A model generated the notes under the pieces. That model had not been told where the DNA came from. It worked only from the letters and a program-made list of their open reading frames with translations, and ran no database searches. Shown here piece after piece: positions 47,885 through 60,589 of a stretch of 64,000 bases of DNA. How positions within the stretch are numbered: position 1 is the first letter of the stretch; the number at the start of each line of letters is the position of its first letter. Position numbers and translations under genes: made by a program. The stretch spans positions 7,014,463 through 7,078,462 of the forward strand of contig CM034134.1 of assembly GCA_019914995.1 (NCBI GenBank), written 5' to 3'. Source of the stretch: Acanthochlamys bracteata. Lineage: Eukaryota; Streptophyta; Magnoliopsida; Pandanales; Velloziaceae.

Positions 47885-48775
47885 AGCCTAAGATTGAACC
47901 CAACCGGATTCGATCTACATCGATTTGGTTTGATATAAGATTGAACCATGTCTGGTCAATTTGGTTCAATATGATATACTTTAAAATTGAAGTGAATTTG
48001 GTTCAATCTGGCCTGGTCTATGATTGAACTAAGTCTGGTTCAATATAGTCCGGTCTAATCTAATATTGAACTAAGTCAGGTTCAATCTGATTTGGTTTGA
48101 TCTAAATTAAACAAAATTTGATTCAATCCGGTTGGGTCCGATATAAGATTGAACTAGATTTGGTTCAATCTTATACAGTCTAGTCTGGTCTAAGATTTAA
48201 CAGAGTTTAATTCAATCTAATTCGGTCTGGTCTGATTTAGGATTGAACCGAGTTTAGTTCAATCCGGTTCGTCGGGTCTAGTTTAGTTCGATCCTTATCA
48301 ATCTAGAATGAATCAGATCGACTGTGTCACGTCTAGATCGGATATGATCTGGTTTTAACCAAACTTGGTTCAGTCCGACTTTGTCTGGTTCAGTTTGAAC
48401 CAAGTTTGGTTCGGTTTGGTTCAATCAAGATTGGATAGAACCAAATCTGCTTGGTCTAAAATTAAACCAAATTTGGTTCAATCCAGTTGAGTCTGGTATA
48501 AGATTGAACAGAGTGTGGTACAATTCAATTCGGTCTGATCTGGTCTAGTATCGAATCGAGTTTAGTTCAATTCGGTTCGTTTGGTCTGGTTTGCTTCAAT
48601 CCTAGTCATTCTGGAACGAACCAGATCGGCTGTGTTATGTCTAGATCGGATCTGATTTTGTTTAAACCAAACTTGATTCAGTCTGCCTTAGTCTGGTTCA
48701 GTCTAAACCAAGTTTGGCTTGGTCTGGTTTAATTAAGATTGGGCTGAACCAAATCTGCTTGGTATGGTTAGGTTT
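47885..48775. repeat. Minisatellite of about 50-bp units
   Basis: Diverged direct units built on GATTGAACCAAGTTTGGTTC, each followed by AATCTGGT/CGGTCTGGTCTA. TTGAACC and GGTTCAA make each unit partly palindromic. Some units also form a higher-order repeat of about 300 bp (compare 48260-48450 with 48570-48760). Confidence 0.75.
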
Positions 48776-49602
48776 TCTATATCGAATCTAATCAACCAGG
48801 CTGGTCCAGTTCGGCTGGGTTGGTCGGAGTCCAGCAAGCGGGTTGGTTCCGGTGCAGTCTAAGTCAGGTCAGATAGCGAGCAGCAATCGAACGGTAAGAA
48901 AATCAGATCGAGTAGCGATCTGAATTAGTATGGTGATAAAATATCCAGCAATCAAACGGCAATAGTAAGAAATCTCTCGGCTAGCACGACAACAGCGTTG
49001 AACCTGGATCGAGGAGGCAGCGACGATGACGACGGCGGCTACAACGGCTGCTAGATAGGATCTGTCAGCTAGGAGCATCGATGAGGATGAAGTAGTGGTA
49101 AGGAAGCGGCGGTGGCGTGGAGAAAGCGGCGGACACGATTGGTTGTCCTTTTTCTTTTTTAGTAAATCTTAAATCCGATCACTGAATCTGATGGTCGAAG
49201 ATTTTAATTATTGCGATCGTATTTCCACGATAGCAAACTAATAGATTTGGTCGGAGTCTAACTGTCAGAGTCGTCATCTTTCACGACAACAACGTATACA
49301 TATGGTCGGAGATTTGGTCAAAGTCTAACCGTTAAAGTCGTTGTCTTCCATGACCACGACGATTTAGATAGAATTTTACACTGATACCATGACGAAACTA
49401 TTCAATCCTATTTTATTTTTTTATTCTAATTTATTCCTCAATCATTCAATATAAGACATATAGATAGACGCTTTATAATACTAAAAAAAATATAATTCTA
49501 AAATAAATTTATATAAAGAAAGATATCTAATTGTAAGAAAATATATTCTAATATATCTAAAATACTAGATATATGTTGATTTATGCCAACCATCACAACT
49601 TA

Positions 49603-49848
49603 AAAGGTGTTTGAAAGTGTTTATGAAAAAAAATTTTAATAGAAACTATTTTTATTTTATTTTGATAAATGAATTTTATTTTTTATTCAAAATAATAAAA
49701 ATAAATAATAATAAAATTTGATGATATAAAAAATTTGTATATGTTGTTAATTTTCAAATAAATTTTGTATAATATTAAACAAAATTTACTGAAATATAAA
49801 ATAAAAAAGAGCTTTTGAAAAACTAAAAAGAGCTTAGCTAAACTGACC
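49603..49848. mobile_element. AT-rich Tourist-like MITE, family C
   Basis: 246 bp flanked by TTA, tips AAAGGTGTTTGAAAGTG and the complement of AGCTAAACTGACC. Its interior has the same order of blocks as the copy at 27256. It sits only 6 bases from the edge of the neighbouring LTR element. Confidence 0.65.
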
Positions 49849-50471
49849 TTAATAGACAACCAAAAAGAGTCGTTCGAAAGTATTTAATTACGAATTATTT
49901 TATTAAAATTTTATTTTAAAATATTTTAATACATAAGTTTGATTATTTTATTTAATAAAATTATATATATATATATATTGTTATAACGTATGATTCATTT
50001 ATAGTTTCAAAATATTCAAATATTTTTTAAATATAAAAATTTATATTAAATAGCAAAAAATTAAAATAAAATCATAAACTAAGATATATAGAGTGCTAAA
50101 TGTGCCCTGAGTGTGTTTTTCCCTCAAAAATTTCTTTCCAATATTTTTATATTTTTTAATATCTTACAAAAATTATTTAAAAATTTAAAATTATAAAAAA
50201 ATTTCTACGTAGTATGATTTTATTATTACTTATTTTTATTATTTATAGATAAAAAATAAAATTTGTTTACGGAAATAGAATCAAATTACTTTTTATTCTA
50301 GACAAGCACTCTTAAATGCATTTACTCTTTTTAAAAAAGAAAGCTACTTTCGAATAATTATTAATATTTATATTTAAATTTACGATTACAACTTATTTTT
50401 TCGTAACACATTTAAAAAATTTTACTTTTAGAATTCATTTCTGAATTTACTAAACAAGTAAATGTTACTTA
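49849..50471. other. AT-rich spacer
   Basis: No gene. 50115-50310 resembles an inverted family C repeat. Confidence 0.45.
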
Positions 50472-53400
50472 GGACATATTTGGATGTGTTTTTTTCAGCT
50501 TTTGATTAAAGAAAAGTACAAAACAGTAAAATATATGTTTGGCAGATGCTTCTTTTGCCAAACTAAGCTACTTATTTGATTTAAAAAAAAGAATCGAAAC
50601 GATGATTCTCTAAAAAGCAGCACGGAGCTTCTTTTCTCTTGAGGTTGTTAAAAGACATGTTTATCTATATTAAGTTCAAATAATTACAACACTTATAAAT
50701 TCTCTTATCTCTTTTACTCTCCCATCTCTCGCTCATTTCTCACCCTCTCTTGAGCTCGTTTGGCTCTTCTTTGCTGCCCCTCCCCTCTTTTCTCTCGATC
50801 TCTTCATTCTTGACGCCGATCGTTGTAGTATCTTTCTTTATCCGTCTTCTATGTTGAAAATACCGAGTGTGTTTGGTTGTCGATAGACGTAGCGAAAATA
50901 TAAGATACACTAAAGGATCTTGCGTAAGCAATACGAGAATTGAGACAGGAGCAAGATAATCACAAAAACAACAGAATTACGTGGGGAAAAAGGAAAAAAA
51001 TCTCACAGAAAAGCAAATTAGCCTTCAAAGAAATTACTAAACTAAAGCAATTACAAACTCTTGTGTTACACTTTAAGTGGGAACTCTTTCTAAAATGCTT
51101 TGTTTCTATCTCTCACACTTGATGTAAGAATGATTTTTTTTCATTTTCTATGTTTCAAACAAATGCATCTCATTTATATATATAATGCCCAAAAGAGACT
51201 CTTAAACTTCCAAACGGTTGTCATTTCATCTTCTTGTTAATTGTATAAGTTCTTTGGCTTTCCATCTTCCAAAAGATCCTTCAAAGTCCATGACCGTTGG
51301 CTTTCCAATTTTTTGGGTGATGATTCGTCTTACTTGGTCTTTGACATTTCAATATGAATGCACATTTAACTTGTTGCATTCTAATAAATCACTAATTTAC
51401 ATAGTGGCTTTACAATATCTAACAAATCTCTCACTTAGAAATACTTTGTAAATTGCAATTCAAGAATAACAAGAAATCGATACGTAAGTGTCAAAATTCG
51501 ATAACACTGAAAATATTACGACTGAGAGGAGCAGGGCTAGCACGCACGCGAGCTGACTTTCTTTACCTCCTACCGTTGCCTATCTTTCTCCAGTTTCAGT
51601 GCTATCTTGATTTGATTTCTTTTCGGCTTCCTTGTGACAACGGTTACATCCAACGCTGTTCTCCATTGTGATTTCATACAGAGATCTACAAAATAAAAAA
51701 TATGTCAAGGATTACCGCCTTAGTTAAGGCATCCGCAGGATTTCCTTTGGTAGGAATTTTGAGCATATCAATACTCTCACTAAACACAACCTTCTATCCA
51801 AATCACCTACATAGTCTATATCAACAAATCGTTTGACAACAAATTCAGATCCTCTATAATGCAATATAGCATTCAAAATTCCTTTCACATATCCAAGGAT
51901 CCTTTTCACCTCCTTTCAATGTTCAATGTCAGGACATGCTATGAATCGACTTACCACTCCCACTGCATGTGCAATGTCAGACCGAGTACAAATCATGGCA
52001 TACATTAGGCCTCCCGCTGCTGACGCATATAGTACCCGAAACATCCCTATCCTCTCTTGCTCCTGGCTAGAAGATAACAACAAGGATAGTTTGAGACTAA
52101 TAGAGAGTGGGGTAGACATCGGCTTACCACTATACATGTTGAATCGTTCTAACACTTTCCTCAGATAACTAGCCTGAGACAGCCGAATCTCTCTATTATC
52201 TCAATCTCGCCATATCTGCATCACTTAGATTCTGTTTGTTGGCCCCAAATTCTTGGTATCGAATTCACTAGCCATTTGAGCCTTCAATTATTGGATGTGA
52301 CCCATGCTTCGACCTGCCACAAGCATATCATCCACATACAGCAGCAAGTTGACAAACTCACCTCCTCAAATCTCTTAATATACACACAAGAGTTTGAGAC
52401 AAACTTGCTATATCTAAAACTCCCCATACAAGAATCAAATCTCTTATACCAACACCGAGGTGCTTGCTTAAGTCTATAAAGAGATTTGGCCAATCGATAA
52501 ATCAGATTCTCCTTACTTTCACGGCAAAACCTTCTGTCTGTACCATATACTTCTCCTCTTCTAGCTCCTCGTACAAAAATATCGTTTTGACATTGAGCTG
52601 TTTAAGATGGAGATCCGATGATGCATACAGCGCTAAGACCACACTAAAATGTACCACTGGAGAGAAGATCTCATCAAAGTCGATTTCTTCTTTCTGGGCA
52701 TAACCTTTCACCACCAGCCGAGCACAATACCGTTCTACTTGATCAATCCTACCTTACTTGATCTTATAGATCCATTTATTCCCAATAGCCTTACGACTTT
52801 GGGGCAGAGGGACAAGTTCTCATGTCCTAAGTTTATGAAGCGCCTCAAACTCTTCCTATATAGCTTTCATCCATAGAGACGCATCTGAACTCTCCAGTGC
52901 TTCTTTGAGAGAAGATGGCTCTCCTTTCTCTGTAAATAAACAATATGCAGATTGAGATGATTTCATAAAATAGTCATCATACCTCTCAAGTGTCTTTCTC
53001 TTGCGAGTTGAACACCTAATGGACGTAGGCCTGCGAACTCCATCTCTTCGATATGCTTATCCGCTGGTACAGGCTCCAGATTATAATTATTTTTTCCATC
53101 ATTCTCCTCCAGTACCGATGTGGTCATCGTTGGGAGTGATGCTTCCTTTTCCCTTGGATCATCGCCTTCAGTCATTCATTGCAATTGGTTCTCTGCAAAG
53201 ATGACATCAATACTGAAGATAATCGTATAGGCAGTGAGATCACATAAATAATACCCCAAACATCTTCAGCATATCATAGGCATCTTCCGAACTTCATCCT
53301 ACTGCTGAATTAAATTTCGCCCGAATTTTGAATTACTTAAGTACCTCAAAGACCTCCGACTTTCTTCGGGTTAGGAACACATAAGTTCTCAAATCCGAGT

Positions 53401-56400
53401 GAACCAAGTCGAGCTTGTCTTTGAAAAATGATCTCCAAACCTTTTAAAGTACTGCTCACCGGTGACACACTCATCGGAGAATGATAACTTTATCTTAGAC
53501 AGTCTCGTTAGAAACTTCCGATCATTTAGGATCTTCAAATCATGTCCTAAGATGTGCCCAAATTTCAGGTGCCACATTCGCGTGATATCCTCAATGTTGG
53601 CCGATGCAACACAAGCATCTTCTGCACCTGTGTCACCCCATGCACTTTATACAGATTTGAGTCGATCATCTTAACCTCAAGTTTTTCTAACCCGTCCTTT
53701 ATAGTATAAATCATCCAGTTATCTTACAGACAACATATTTTTTGTAAAACGAAAAATCGAACGTACATTACTGATGATGCATCCCCTTTCATCATTTGTA
53801 ATAAGTTTGATAGAACTGACTCAAGTAACTTCAACACTTGTCACAGACAGCAACTATTGCCTCTCTCACTAGAACCTCCCATCAGTACGTCACACAAGTA
53901 AAAGACTTCGAGGGATTCGCACCTCCAACCTTACTTGTCATGATCTTGTATTTTTTCTCAATCTCGTACTTGCTTGTCATTACAACAAACCAATGACTCT
54001 TATACTATTTGTTGAAAATACCGAGTGTGTTCGGTTATCGATAGACTCAGTGAAAATATAAAACACATTCAAGGATCTTGTGTAAGCAATACAAGAATTG
54101 ATACAAGAGCAAGACAATCACAAAAACAAGAGAATTACGTGGGAAAAATGAAAAAAACTCTACTGAAAAACAAATTAATCTTCAAAGAAATCACTAAACT
54201 AAAGCAATTACAAACTCTTGTATTACACTTTAAGTGAGAATTCTCAATAGAATACTTTGTTTTTATCTCTCACACTTGATGTAAGAATAATTTTTTATTA
54301 TTTTTTATGTTCTAAGCAAATGTCTCTTATTCATATATATAATGCCCAAAGAGACTCTTAAACTTCCAAACGGTTGTCATTTCATCTTCCTATTAATTGT
54401 ATAAGTTTTTTGACTTTTCATCTTCCAAGAGATGATTCAAAATCCTTAACCGCTGGCTTTCCTACTTTTTGAGTGATAATTCATCTTCTTTGATCTTTGG
54501 CATTCTAATATAAATGCATATTTAATTTATTGTATTCTAATAAACTACTAATTTATATAGTGGCTTTACAATATCTAACGTTCTACCCATCTCTGATATA
54601 TCTGCAGCTGTCAATTTGTATTCCTTCTCGAAGCTATCTTCTTCTTCTTTTTCTCACGCCGTCACAAAACTCTAACTCATTCTCCATCAGTCGATCTGAA
54701 GTTTTTCTTCTCATCCGCGACATCTAGTTATTCACCGCCTCTGCTATAGATCGGTACTCGTCGGAGTTCCTGTCTATTCTCCACCAGTCGATTCAAAAAC
54801 TCGACATCTCAGCTACAGACTGCTTTGTTTTCTCTCTTCTCTCTCTCATTAATCTCCCCGCCGCCGTTTCTCCGCCGATTATTCTCCGGTGATGAGCTGT
54901 AGAGCGCTCGAGCTGATGAGTCTCACGAACTCCGCTTGCTATCTGATGGGAAGAAGAACAAGCATCGCGATAGAGCCAACATGAACATGTCTGTTCTTTC
55001 TTTTTTCCTGTTTTTTAAATTTCCTTTATGTATTTTTTATTGATTTGGTGACTATTGTTTTAGAATGAATGAAAATTTGCTATGATTCTCACTAAGTATT
55101 TAGGTGATTTTGGGTGATTAGTGCTTGGTAGTAATTAAGTTTTTTTTTGTAAGCACTGGTTATTGATTCTTCTTCTTTTTCCTTTTCTTTTGTGTCTTTT
55201 TGGAGTTAGGCCGATGGAGATAAGTTGTAAGATGTGTGTCGGTTAATTCTAGGAGGTCATCCAAGTGCCAAAAGAAGTGTCTTTCAATTCAACTTCTTTT
55301 TACATTTCTTTACATGTGAGTTAATATGAATAAGTCTTTGTAATTTAGCAGTTTGCCTGAATGAAAGAAATTTTAATATAAGGAATCCCATAGTTAGCCT
55401 AAAGAGCAAATGTGGAGTACTTTCATTAGGGATTACTGGATATTAGTTTCATATTAGAGAGCAAAAATGTGTAAAATAAATGTAGAATCACTTAATATTA
55501 GTTTGATCAGTCCTTAGGATTTATTGAGAATGGTTGTTAAAACATGATTATTGGTATACATGGTTATTTATTCTAACAGTTATGTATTTAATTGTTAATG
55601 GTTGGTTTCATATAACTGTATTTCTTTGATCAGCTACGTATCCAACTAGGAAGTATAGGAAGTATCTGTATGTATTTATATTTATTTTTAGGTTAAGCAT
55701 CTGTATATATGTTGTTGTAGCAGCAATGCTGAAGAGAAATTTTCAACTAATGAGTATTAAGGGATTGAGTATATCTCACGTCAAAAGCTGCCTTTAGATA
55801 TGTATGTATATGTATCTAGCTCTATGCATTTAACAGTTTCTTTCTCTTTAGATCTGATCATTAATTGTTTACCAATCTCTGTTACTTACATTTAATTGGG
55901 TCTTTAATTTGGTAGAATCAACCCCAAAAACTAGCTTAAAAGGTGAAGGTGCCTAAACATCCATAACAAAAATTTTAATTGTTTATTGTAAGGAAACAAT
56001 TGTTGAATTGATTGTTAATTTAAAACTTGCTGTTTAATTTCTTTAAAAAAATTGGGAATTGTACTTATTGTTTGCTGTTAGCTAAGTGTATATATGTGGA
56101 GCGGAGTTGTTTGCTGCAGCTTCAATTGGTTAATTAACTTGCCTAGTATGCGTTCGGCACTTCTATTAATCTTTAGAAGTTGAAAACCAATATGCATGTA
56201 GTCCCTAGGAATCAGTACTAAGAATAAGAACTTCATGTCAAAAATAATAAACATGACCATGAATGCATAAAACATATATAATCTGCAGAAAAATTGTTGA
56301 TCATACTTGTTTCATATTCGCTTGTATTGAAACATATGTACAGAAGCATGAGTTGTAGCAACCAAAACTCATCAATAATTACAAGCTTCTTGCCTTTAAA

Positions 56401-57669
56401 CAATAACCAAAAGCGAAATTCATTGAAGCAAAGCCTGCAGAAACTGCTTATAATAGCTTATTGCAGAGCTGCTCTACTACACCAAACTTCATTCCTGCAG
56501 ATTCTTCTCAGAGCACTTCACTACAAATGTAAGAAACTCTTACAAACAGCAATTCATGCTAATCATTGTGTTTTTTCAAGTATATATTTAGCTTGCGTTG
56601 AAGCTAATACTGCTTTTTAATTTCTTTCTGATATTTCAAAGACCAACGATTAAAAAAGTTTTGAGGAACTGGGTATCAACCAGCAGCTTCTGTCAAACAC
56701 ATGAAAGAAAATCAACAAAGAACAACGTAGAAGGACAACAGAAGATCATTGTCAACTAGCATTGTCCTCGTTTTGTACTACTGATCAATGGGAATATTAC
56801 GCATACACTGTTCAACTAGACATGAACGGAGAAACCATGGTGGCAAAGACCATCTGAGGTCACGACGATTCACCATCAATGGAATTTCGACATACATCTG
56901 AACAGAAGCAACCTTTCAACTTAGAACTATCAGTCTCATTGTTGGGCTATTCTTACCACTTCATGTAACATATTTCTTTTTGATTGATGTAAAAATATGC
57001 AAGTCCTCTGTATCTATGTTTTTGTATGAACCAATTATATGTACAACTAGCTGAGATATGCTTGTTTTAACTTATACACCACCATATGTTTTGATAATTA
57101 CTATAAATTGAGTTAGTTTAAAACATTTATATATCGTTCATGCAATACAAAGACCATTATGTTTATATATGCTTTTTCTTCCACTCCATAGTTTTTAAAA
57201 AGAAAAGAATCATTGGTAAAAAAGAAAATAACTTCAACTAAAAACACTTTCAAGTGTTGCACCATAGTGCTTGCTATTTTTTATTTAAATATGCCGGTTC
57301 TTGAGGTTTATAAATATTATTACAAATTTTATAATAATATTAATATTTTTTAAATATATTCCCTAAATATTAATATAAAAAATTAAACAAAAATATGTTA
57401 TAAAAATTAAATTTTAAAATATTAGATAATATACGAAAATATTTATTATATATTTAAGGATATTTTTTGTCATTATATATTTTATTCACCTATAAACACA
57501 AACTTAGTCAAACATATTCTTTAATTTTTTAAAAAAAATTTTTAAAATTTATCCAAACAGAATACATGGAAAAGTAATTTTTTCAGCAAAAATGCAATGG
57601 ACGTTTTTTTCAACAAAAGCATATAAACAATAATTTTGTTCTAAATTTTAAGCTTATCTAAACATAGCC
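50472..57669 (+). mobile_element. Candidate 7.2-kb PIF/Harbinger-like element split by a Copia insertion
   Basis: The tips GGACATATTTGGATGTG and (reverse complement of the right end) GGCTATGTTTAGATAAG match at about 11 of 17 positions and are both flanked by TTA. The left 250 bases follow the plan of the PIF/Harbinger start at 59464: a poly-T/poly-A foldback, GTTTGGCA, GCTTCTTTT and a CT-rich leader, which continues after the Copia element at 54581-54990. The remaining interior (55000-57580) shows no convincing transposase or SANT frame, so it is probably an internally replaced or deleted derivative. Without the Copia insertion it would be about 3.5 kb. Confidence 0.5.
50852..54580 (-). mobile_element. 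Ty1/copia retrotransposon fossil with both LTRs
   Basis: LTRs of about 570 bp at 50852-51424 and 54010-54580, both opening TGTTGAAAATACCGAGTGTG in plus-strand terms, bounded by a perfect 5-bp duplication ttcta (50847-50851 and 54581-54585). A primer-site-like TAGTATAAGAGTCA follows the 5' LTR on the minus strand. The 2.6-kb interior keeps recognisable remains of the pre-integrase region (around 53400-53580) and of reverse transcriptase (around 51720-52720). The gag part is missing and the element is clearly broken in many places. The LTRs differ at roughly a tenth of positions by eye, so it is old. Confidence 0.9.
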
Positions 57670-58021
57670 TTAGATTCTGAGCTTATTTTGGAAGGTGTAA
57701 AAATGTAAAAGGAAAAAGAGAACATTTTTATCTGGACCTTTTGGCTTCTTAAATAAATATAAAGAGTGGCAATGAAATTATTAACAACAAAAGAAAAAAA
57801 ACATGAACATGCATTTTCTCTTCTTCCCTGAAGTGAAGAACAAAGCTCTTAAATCTTCAGCTAAGGATAGGTTAGTATAAACAATGAATGAATCCCTGAT
57901 GCACAATCAGTTACAACGAAACTTCAATTGTAAAACACATATCCAGAACTATCCTGATAAGGTAATTGTCGTCATCAATCAATATAGATGCCCACTTACG
58001 ACTGCACATAACTGCAGAATG
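57670..58021. other. Spacer, no gene seen
   Basis: AT-rich with a short open frame from 57884 that runs into the tandem array; nothing recognisable. Confidence 0.4.
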
Positions 58022-58154
58022 AGTGAATCAACTGGAACTCAAAAACTACATCAGCTAATTAGTTAGAATCAATGCTTAGGATATAATGTTCAGCGGCAAG
58101 AAACTATGTCCTCAATTGGAACTCAAAAACTACATCAGGTAATTGGTAGAATTA

Positions 58155-58445
58155 GGGCGTGTTTAAAACGCATGTAACTCCACTTTTTTCCGTCAGATTT
58201 TGAGTTTCGAACAATTCATATATTTCAATTACATAAGGAACTCAGAACTTCACTTCTACATGCGGGACTCCAGTTTCAATTTTTTTATCTGCACACTTCC
58301 TAATGTGATATTTTTTAATTTTCAACACACTTCTAAAGACTAAGAAACATAAATACTGAACTCAACTTTCACTTTATTTTTCAGAAACTTTACTTCTTAT
58401 TTTTTACTTTCACGAAACTCAGTTACGGGTATTTAAAACACGCCC
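58155..58445. mobile_element. Tourist-like MITE, family A
   Basis: 291 bp with TTA on both sides, tips GGGCGTGTTTAAAACGC and the complement of TATTTAAAACACGCCC, in the opposite orientation to the copy at 8616. It is inserted at a boundary between two array units. Confidence 0.88.
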
Positions 58446-58507
58446 TTAATGCTTAGAAAATAATGTTCAGCAGTAAGAAACTATATCCTCAATTGGAAAT
58501 AAAAAAC

Positions 58508-59314
58508 TGTTAGGGGAGATATACAATACTGGAGGAGTTAACCAACATAAAAAATTCCAAAAATTCGGTCCATATACTAGAAACCCAATCAAATCCAAAA
58601 CTTTAAAGTCAATGAGTTATGAAACTCTCTAATATATTAATCCTATTTTCATCTTATCTTTATTTAATATAGGACTAATTTTACTCACTCTTAATTCAAT
58701 AGTTTTTTTCTCAGAAGTGAGTCATATATATTCTCCTCCTTCGAACACCCTATCACAAACAAAGTACATTGATCGTTTGGAATCCCATTCACTTGATTCC
58801 GAGTATCGTTATTGCACACTAAGAGCTAACTATCAGAGCCTAATTTATTCTGAATTCTCACTCACACCTTACGAAAGTCTATGTGAATCACATTACTCTT
58901 AATCTGTTTATCTCGCTATCAGCTAGAGCTATAACACATGCCGATCGTCTCGTCTGTGCACTGTCTACGCAACTAAGAGACAGTTATAAGAATCCACTGG
59001 CTCCGAATCCTCGCTCACATCTTGCAGAAGCCCTATTTGAGTTACACTGCTCTTAACCAATTCACTCACTATTAGTGAGAGCTACTATGTACATCGGACT
59101 CTCTACCAAACTATCGGCTCTGATACCACTATATGGAAGATATAATACGGATATAGTTAACTAAGATGAGAAAGCTGAAAGATCCAGTCTATACATTAAA
59201 AAGCCAAATCCAATTCAAAATTTAAGCCAATGGGTTATGAAACTCTCTAATATTAACTTGTTTTAATCTTATTTTTATTCAATATGAAATTAATCTACTC
59301 ACTCTTAATCCCAA
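58508..59314 (-). mobile_element. TRIM-type LTR element inside the tandem array
   Basis: Two related repeats of about 180-190 bp at 58508-58700 and about 59132-59314 share GAGATATACAATAC/GAAGATATAATACGG, AGTTATGAAACTCTCTAATAT and ACTCACTCTTAAT blocks. GTGGTATCAGAGCC (minus strand of 59116-59129), an initiator-Met primer site, lies right beside the second, giving a minus orientation. The interior of about 430 bp is non-coding. Its flanks repeat aaaaaac, consistent with a duplicated A-rich target. Confidence 0.8.
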
Positions 59315-59465
59315 AAAAACTACATCAGGTAATTAGTTGAATTAATGTTAGGATATAATATTCAGCAGCAAGAAACTATGTCCTCATCTGGAACTCAAAA
59401 AATTATATTAGGTAATTAGGTGAATTAATTCTTAGGATACAATGTTCAGCAGCAAGAAACTATGG

Positions 59466-59521
59466 CCCTGTTTAGCTGTGCTTTTTTCGGACTTTAAGCC
59501 CGAAAAAAGCACAAAACAGGG
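59466..59521. repeat. Terminal foldback of the PIF/Harbinger element
   Basis: CCCTGTTT then TGTGCTTTTTTCGG at 59466-59490 pairs with CCGAAAAAAGCACA then AAACAGGG at 59500-59521. The 14-bp inner arms are perfect and only AGC is unpaired in the outer arm. A second palindrome, AAAGCACCGA/TCGGTGCTTT, lies at about 59584-59604. Confidence 0.9.
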
Positions 59522-60589
59522 TATTGAGCGTTTGGCAAAGAAAGCTTTAAGCCGTAAGCAGAGACTTTTAACAGTTAAAATAAAAAGCACCGATTCGGTG
59601 CTTTCAAAATAAAGCCACACGAAGCTTTTCGCTACGGGTACAGAAAATGATTATTTTACCATATGAGTTTTACAAAATTACAAACTAATATATACTTTTT
59701 ACCGTTTGCCCTAATCCTTAATTTCTTCATTTCGCTGCCTCCTCCCTCCCGATCGTTTCTTCGCTGCCTCCTCCTCCCGATCGGTTTTTCCAATCTCTCC
59801 GTCTCCAACGCCGACCAATTTTTCGTCCAATCTCTCCGTCCCTGTAGATCGTTTCCAATCCGATCTCCGTCTCTGTAGATTTCATTTGGACGGCAGTGGA
59901 ATTAAAGCGCGGTCATGGGTAAACAGTAAAAAAATTTTTTCTTATTTAGATTTAATCATTTGGTTGTTTATTTATGCGTTGATTTTGTGTTGATTAGTTT
60001 ATTTTTATTAATTTAATTCGTGTGGATGAACGGATGAATTTGTGCGATTTAAAAAAAATTATTGACAGTGTTATTGACTATGATCGTTATTTAGTCTTTA
60101 TTTTTTGTTGCGTTGATTTCTTTCCCAAAGTCTATTGATTTATTCATTCCTTAAATTTTTTTCTTCTTTGTTTGCATCCGAATCGATCAAAATGTTCACA
60201 AATTATAGTTTTCTTTCTTCAATTGATTGCTTCTAAGGATTTTCGAAAGATTGTCGGTGCAGTTTCGCTATGCAGTTATTAAGAATGAATTCGGATCTTT
60301 GCAGAACTAAATATGTTAACATTTTGACCCGTATTAAGAATAATTGATCATTTAAAAGATTTTATGGTTATTTTCTATTGAAAAGAGTTGCTTGGTGAAG
60401 TTGTTCGAAAATTTTGGATTTACTTGTAGTTTTCAGCTATGTGTATGTATTATTGTATGTAAATGATTGAACTTATCACTGTTTAATTTTTTACTCAGTT
60501 TTGGCGTTTTGGTTGCTGATAGAATTGTTTGGTGCTTGCTGGCCCTTTGAGAAATTTTATGTATCCTTATTGGTTGCCTTATTACCTTG

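Larger units (their letters stand above)
47310..49590 (-). mobile_element. Non-autonomous LTR retroelement carrying minisatellites
   Basis: Read on the minus strand, a short LTR of about 200 bp (49390-49590) is followed by TGGTATCAGTG, an initiator-Met-type primer site at 49379-49389, then about 1.9 kb of non-coding interior, then a diverged second LTR at about 47310-47490. Shared LTR blocks include AATATATCTAAAATA and ATTCTAATTTATT-like stretches. The 6-mer catcac borders both outer edges (47304-47309, 49591-49596) and may be the target duplication. The interior carries two minisatellites and a GA-rich block near 48850-49140. It has no retroviral-type gene; it looks old and non-coding. Confidence 0.6.
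58022..59463. repeat. 83-bp tandem array broken by three insertions
   Basis: Units contain AATGTTCAGCAGCAAGAAAC, TATGTCCTCAATTGGAACTC and AACTACATCAGGTAATTAG. Copies: a partial one ending near 58070, 58071-58154, 58449 onward (split by the TRIM and resuming at 59315), 59335-59410, and 59411 to 59463. The array is cut by a MITE at 58155, a TRIM at 58508 and the PIF/Harbinger end at 59464. Confidence 0.85.

Noticed and set aside
56294-56620. 108-aa plus-strand frame right of the Copia element
   Set aside because: No recognisable domain, no matching flanking exons and composition typical of non-coding AT-rich DNA.
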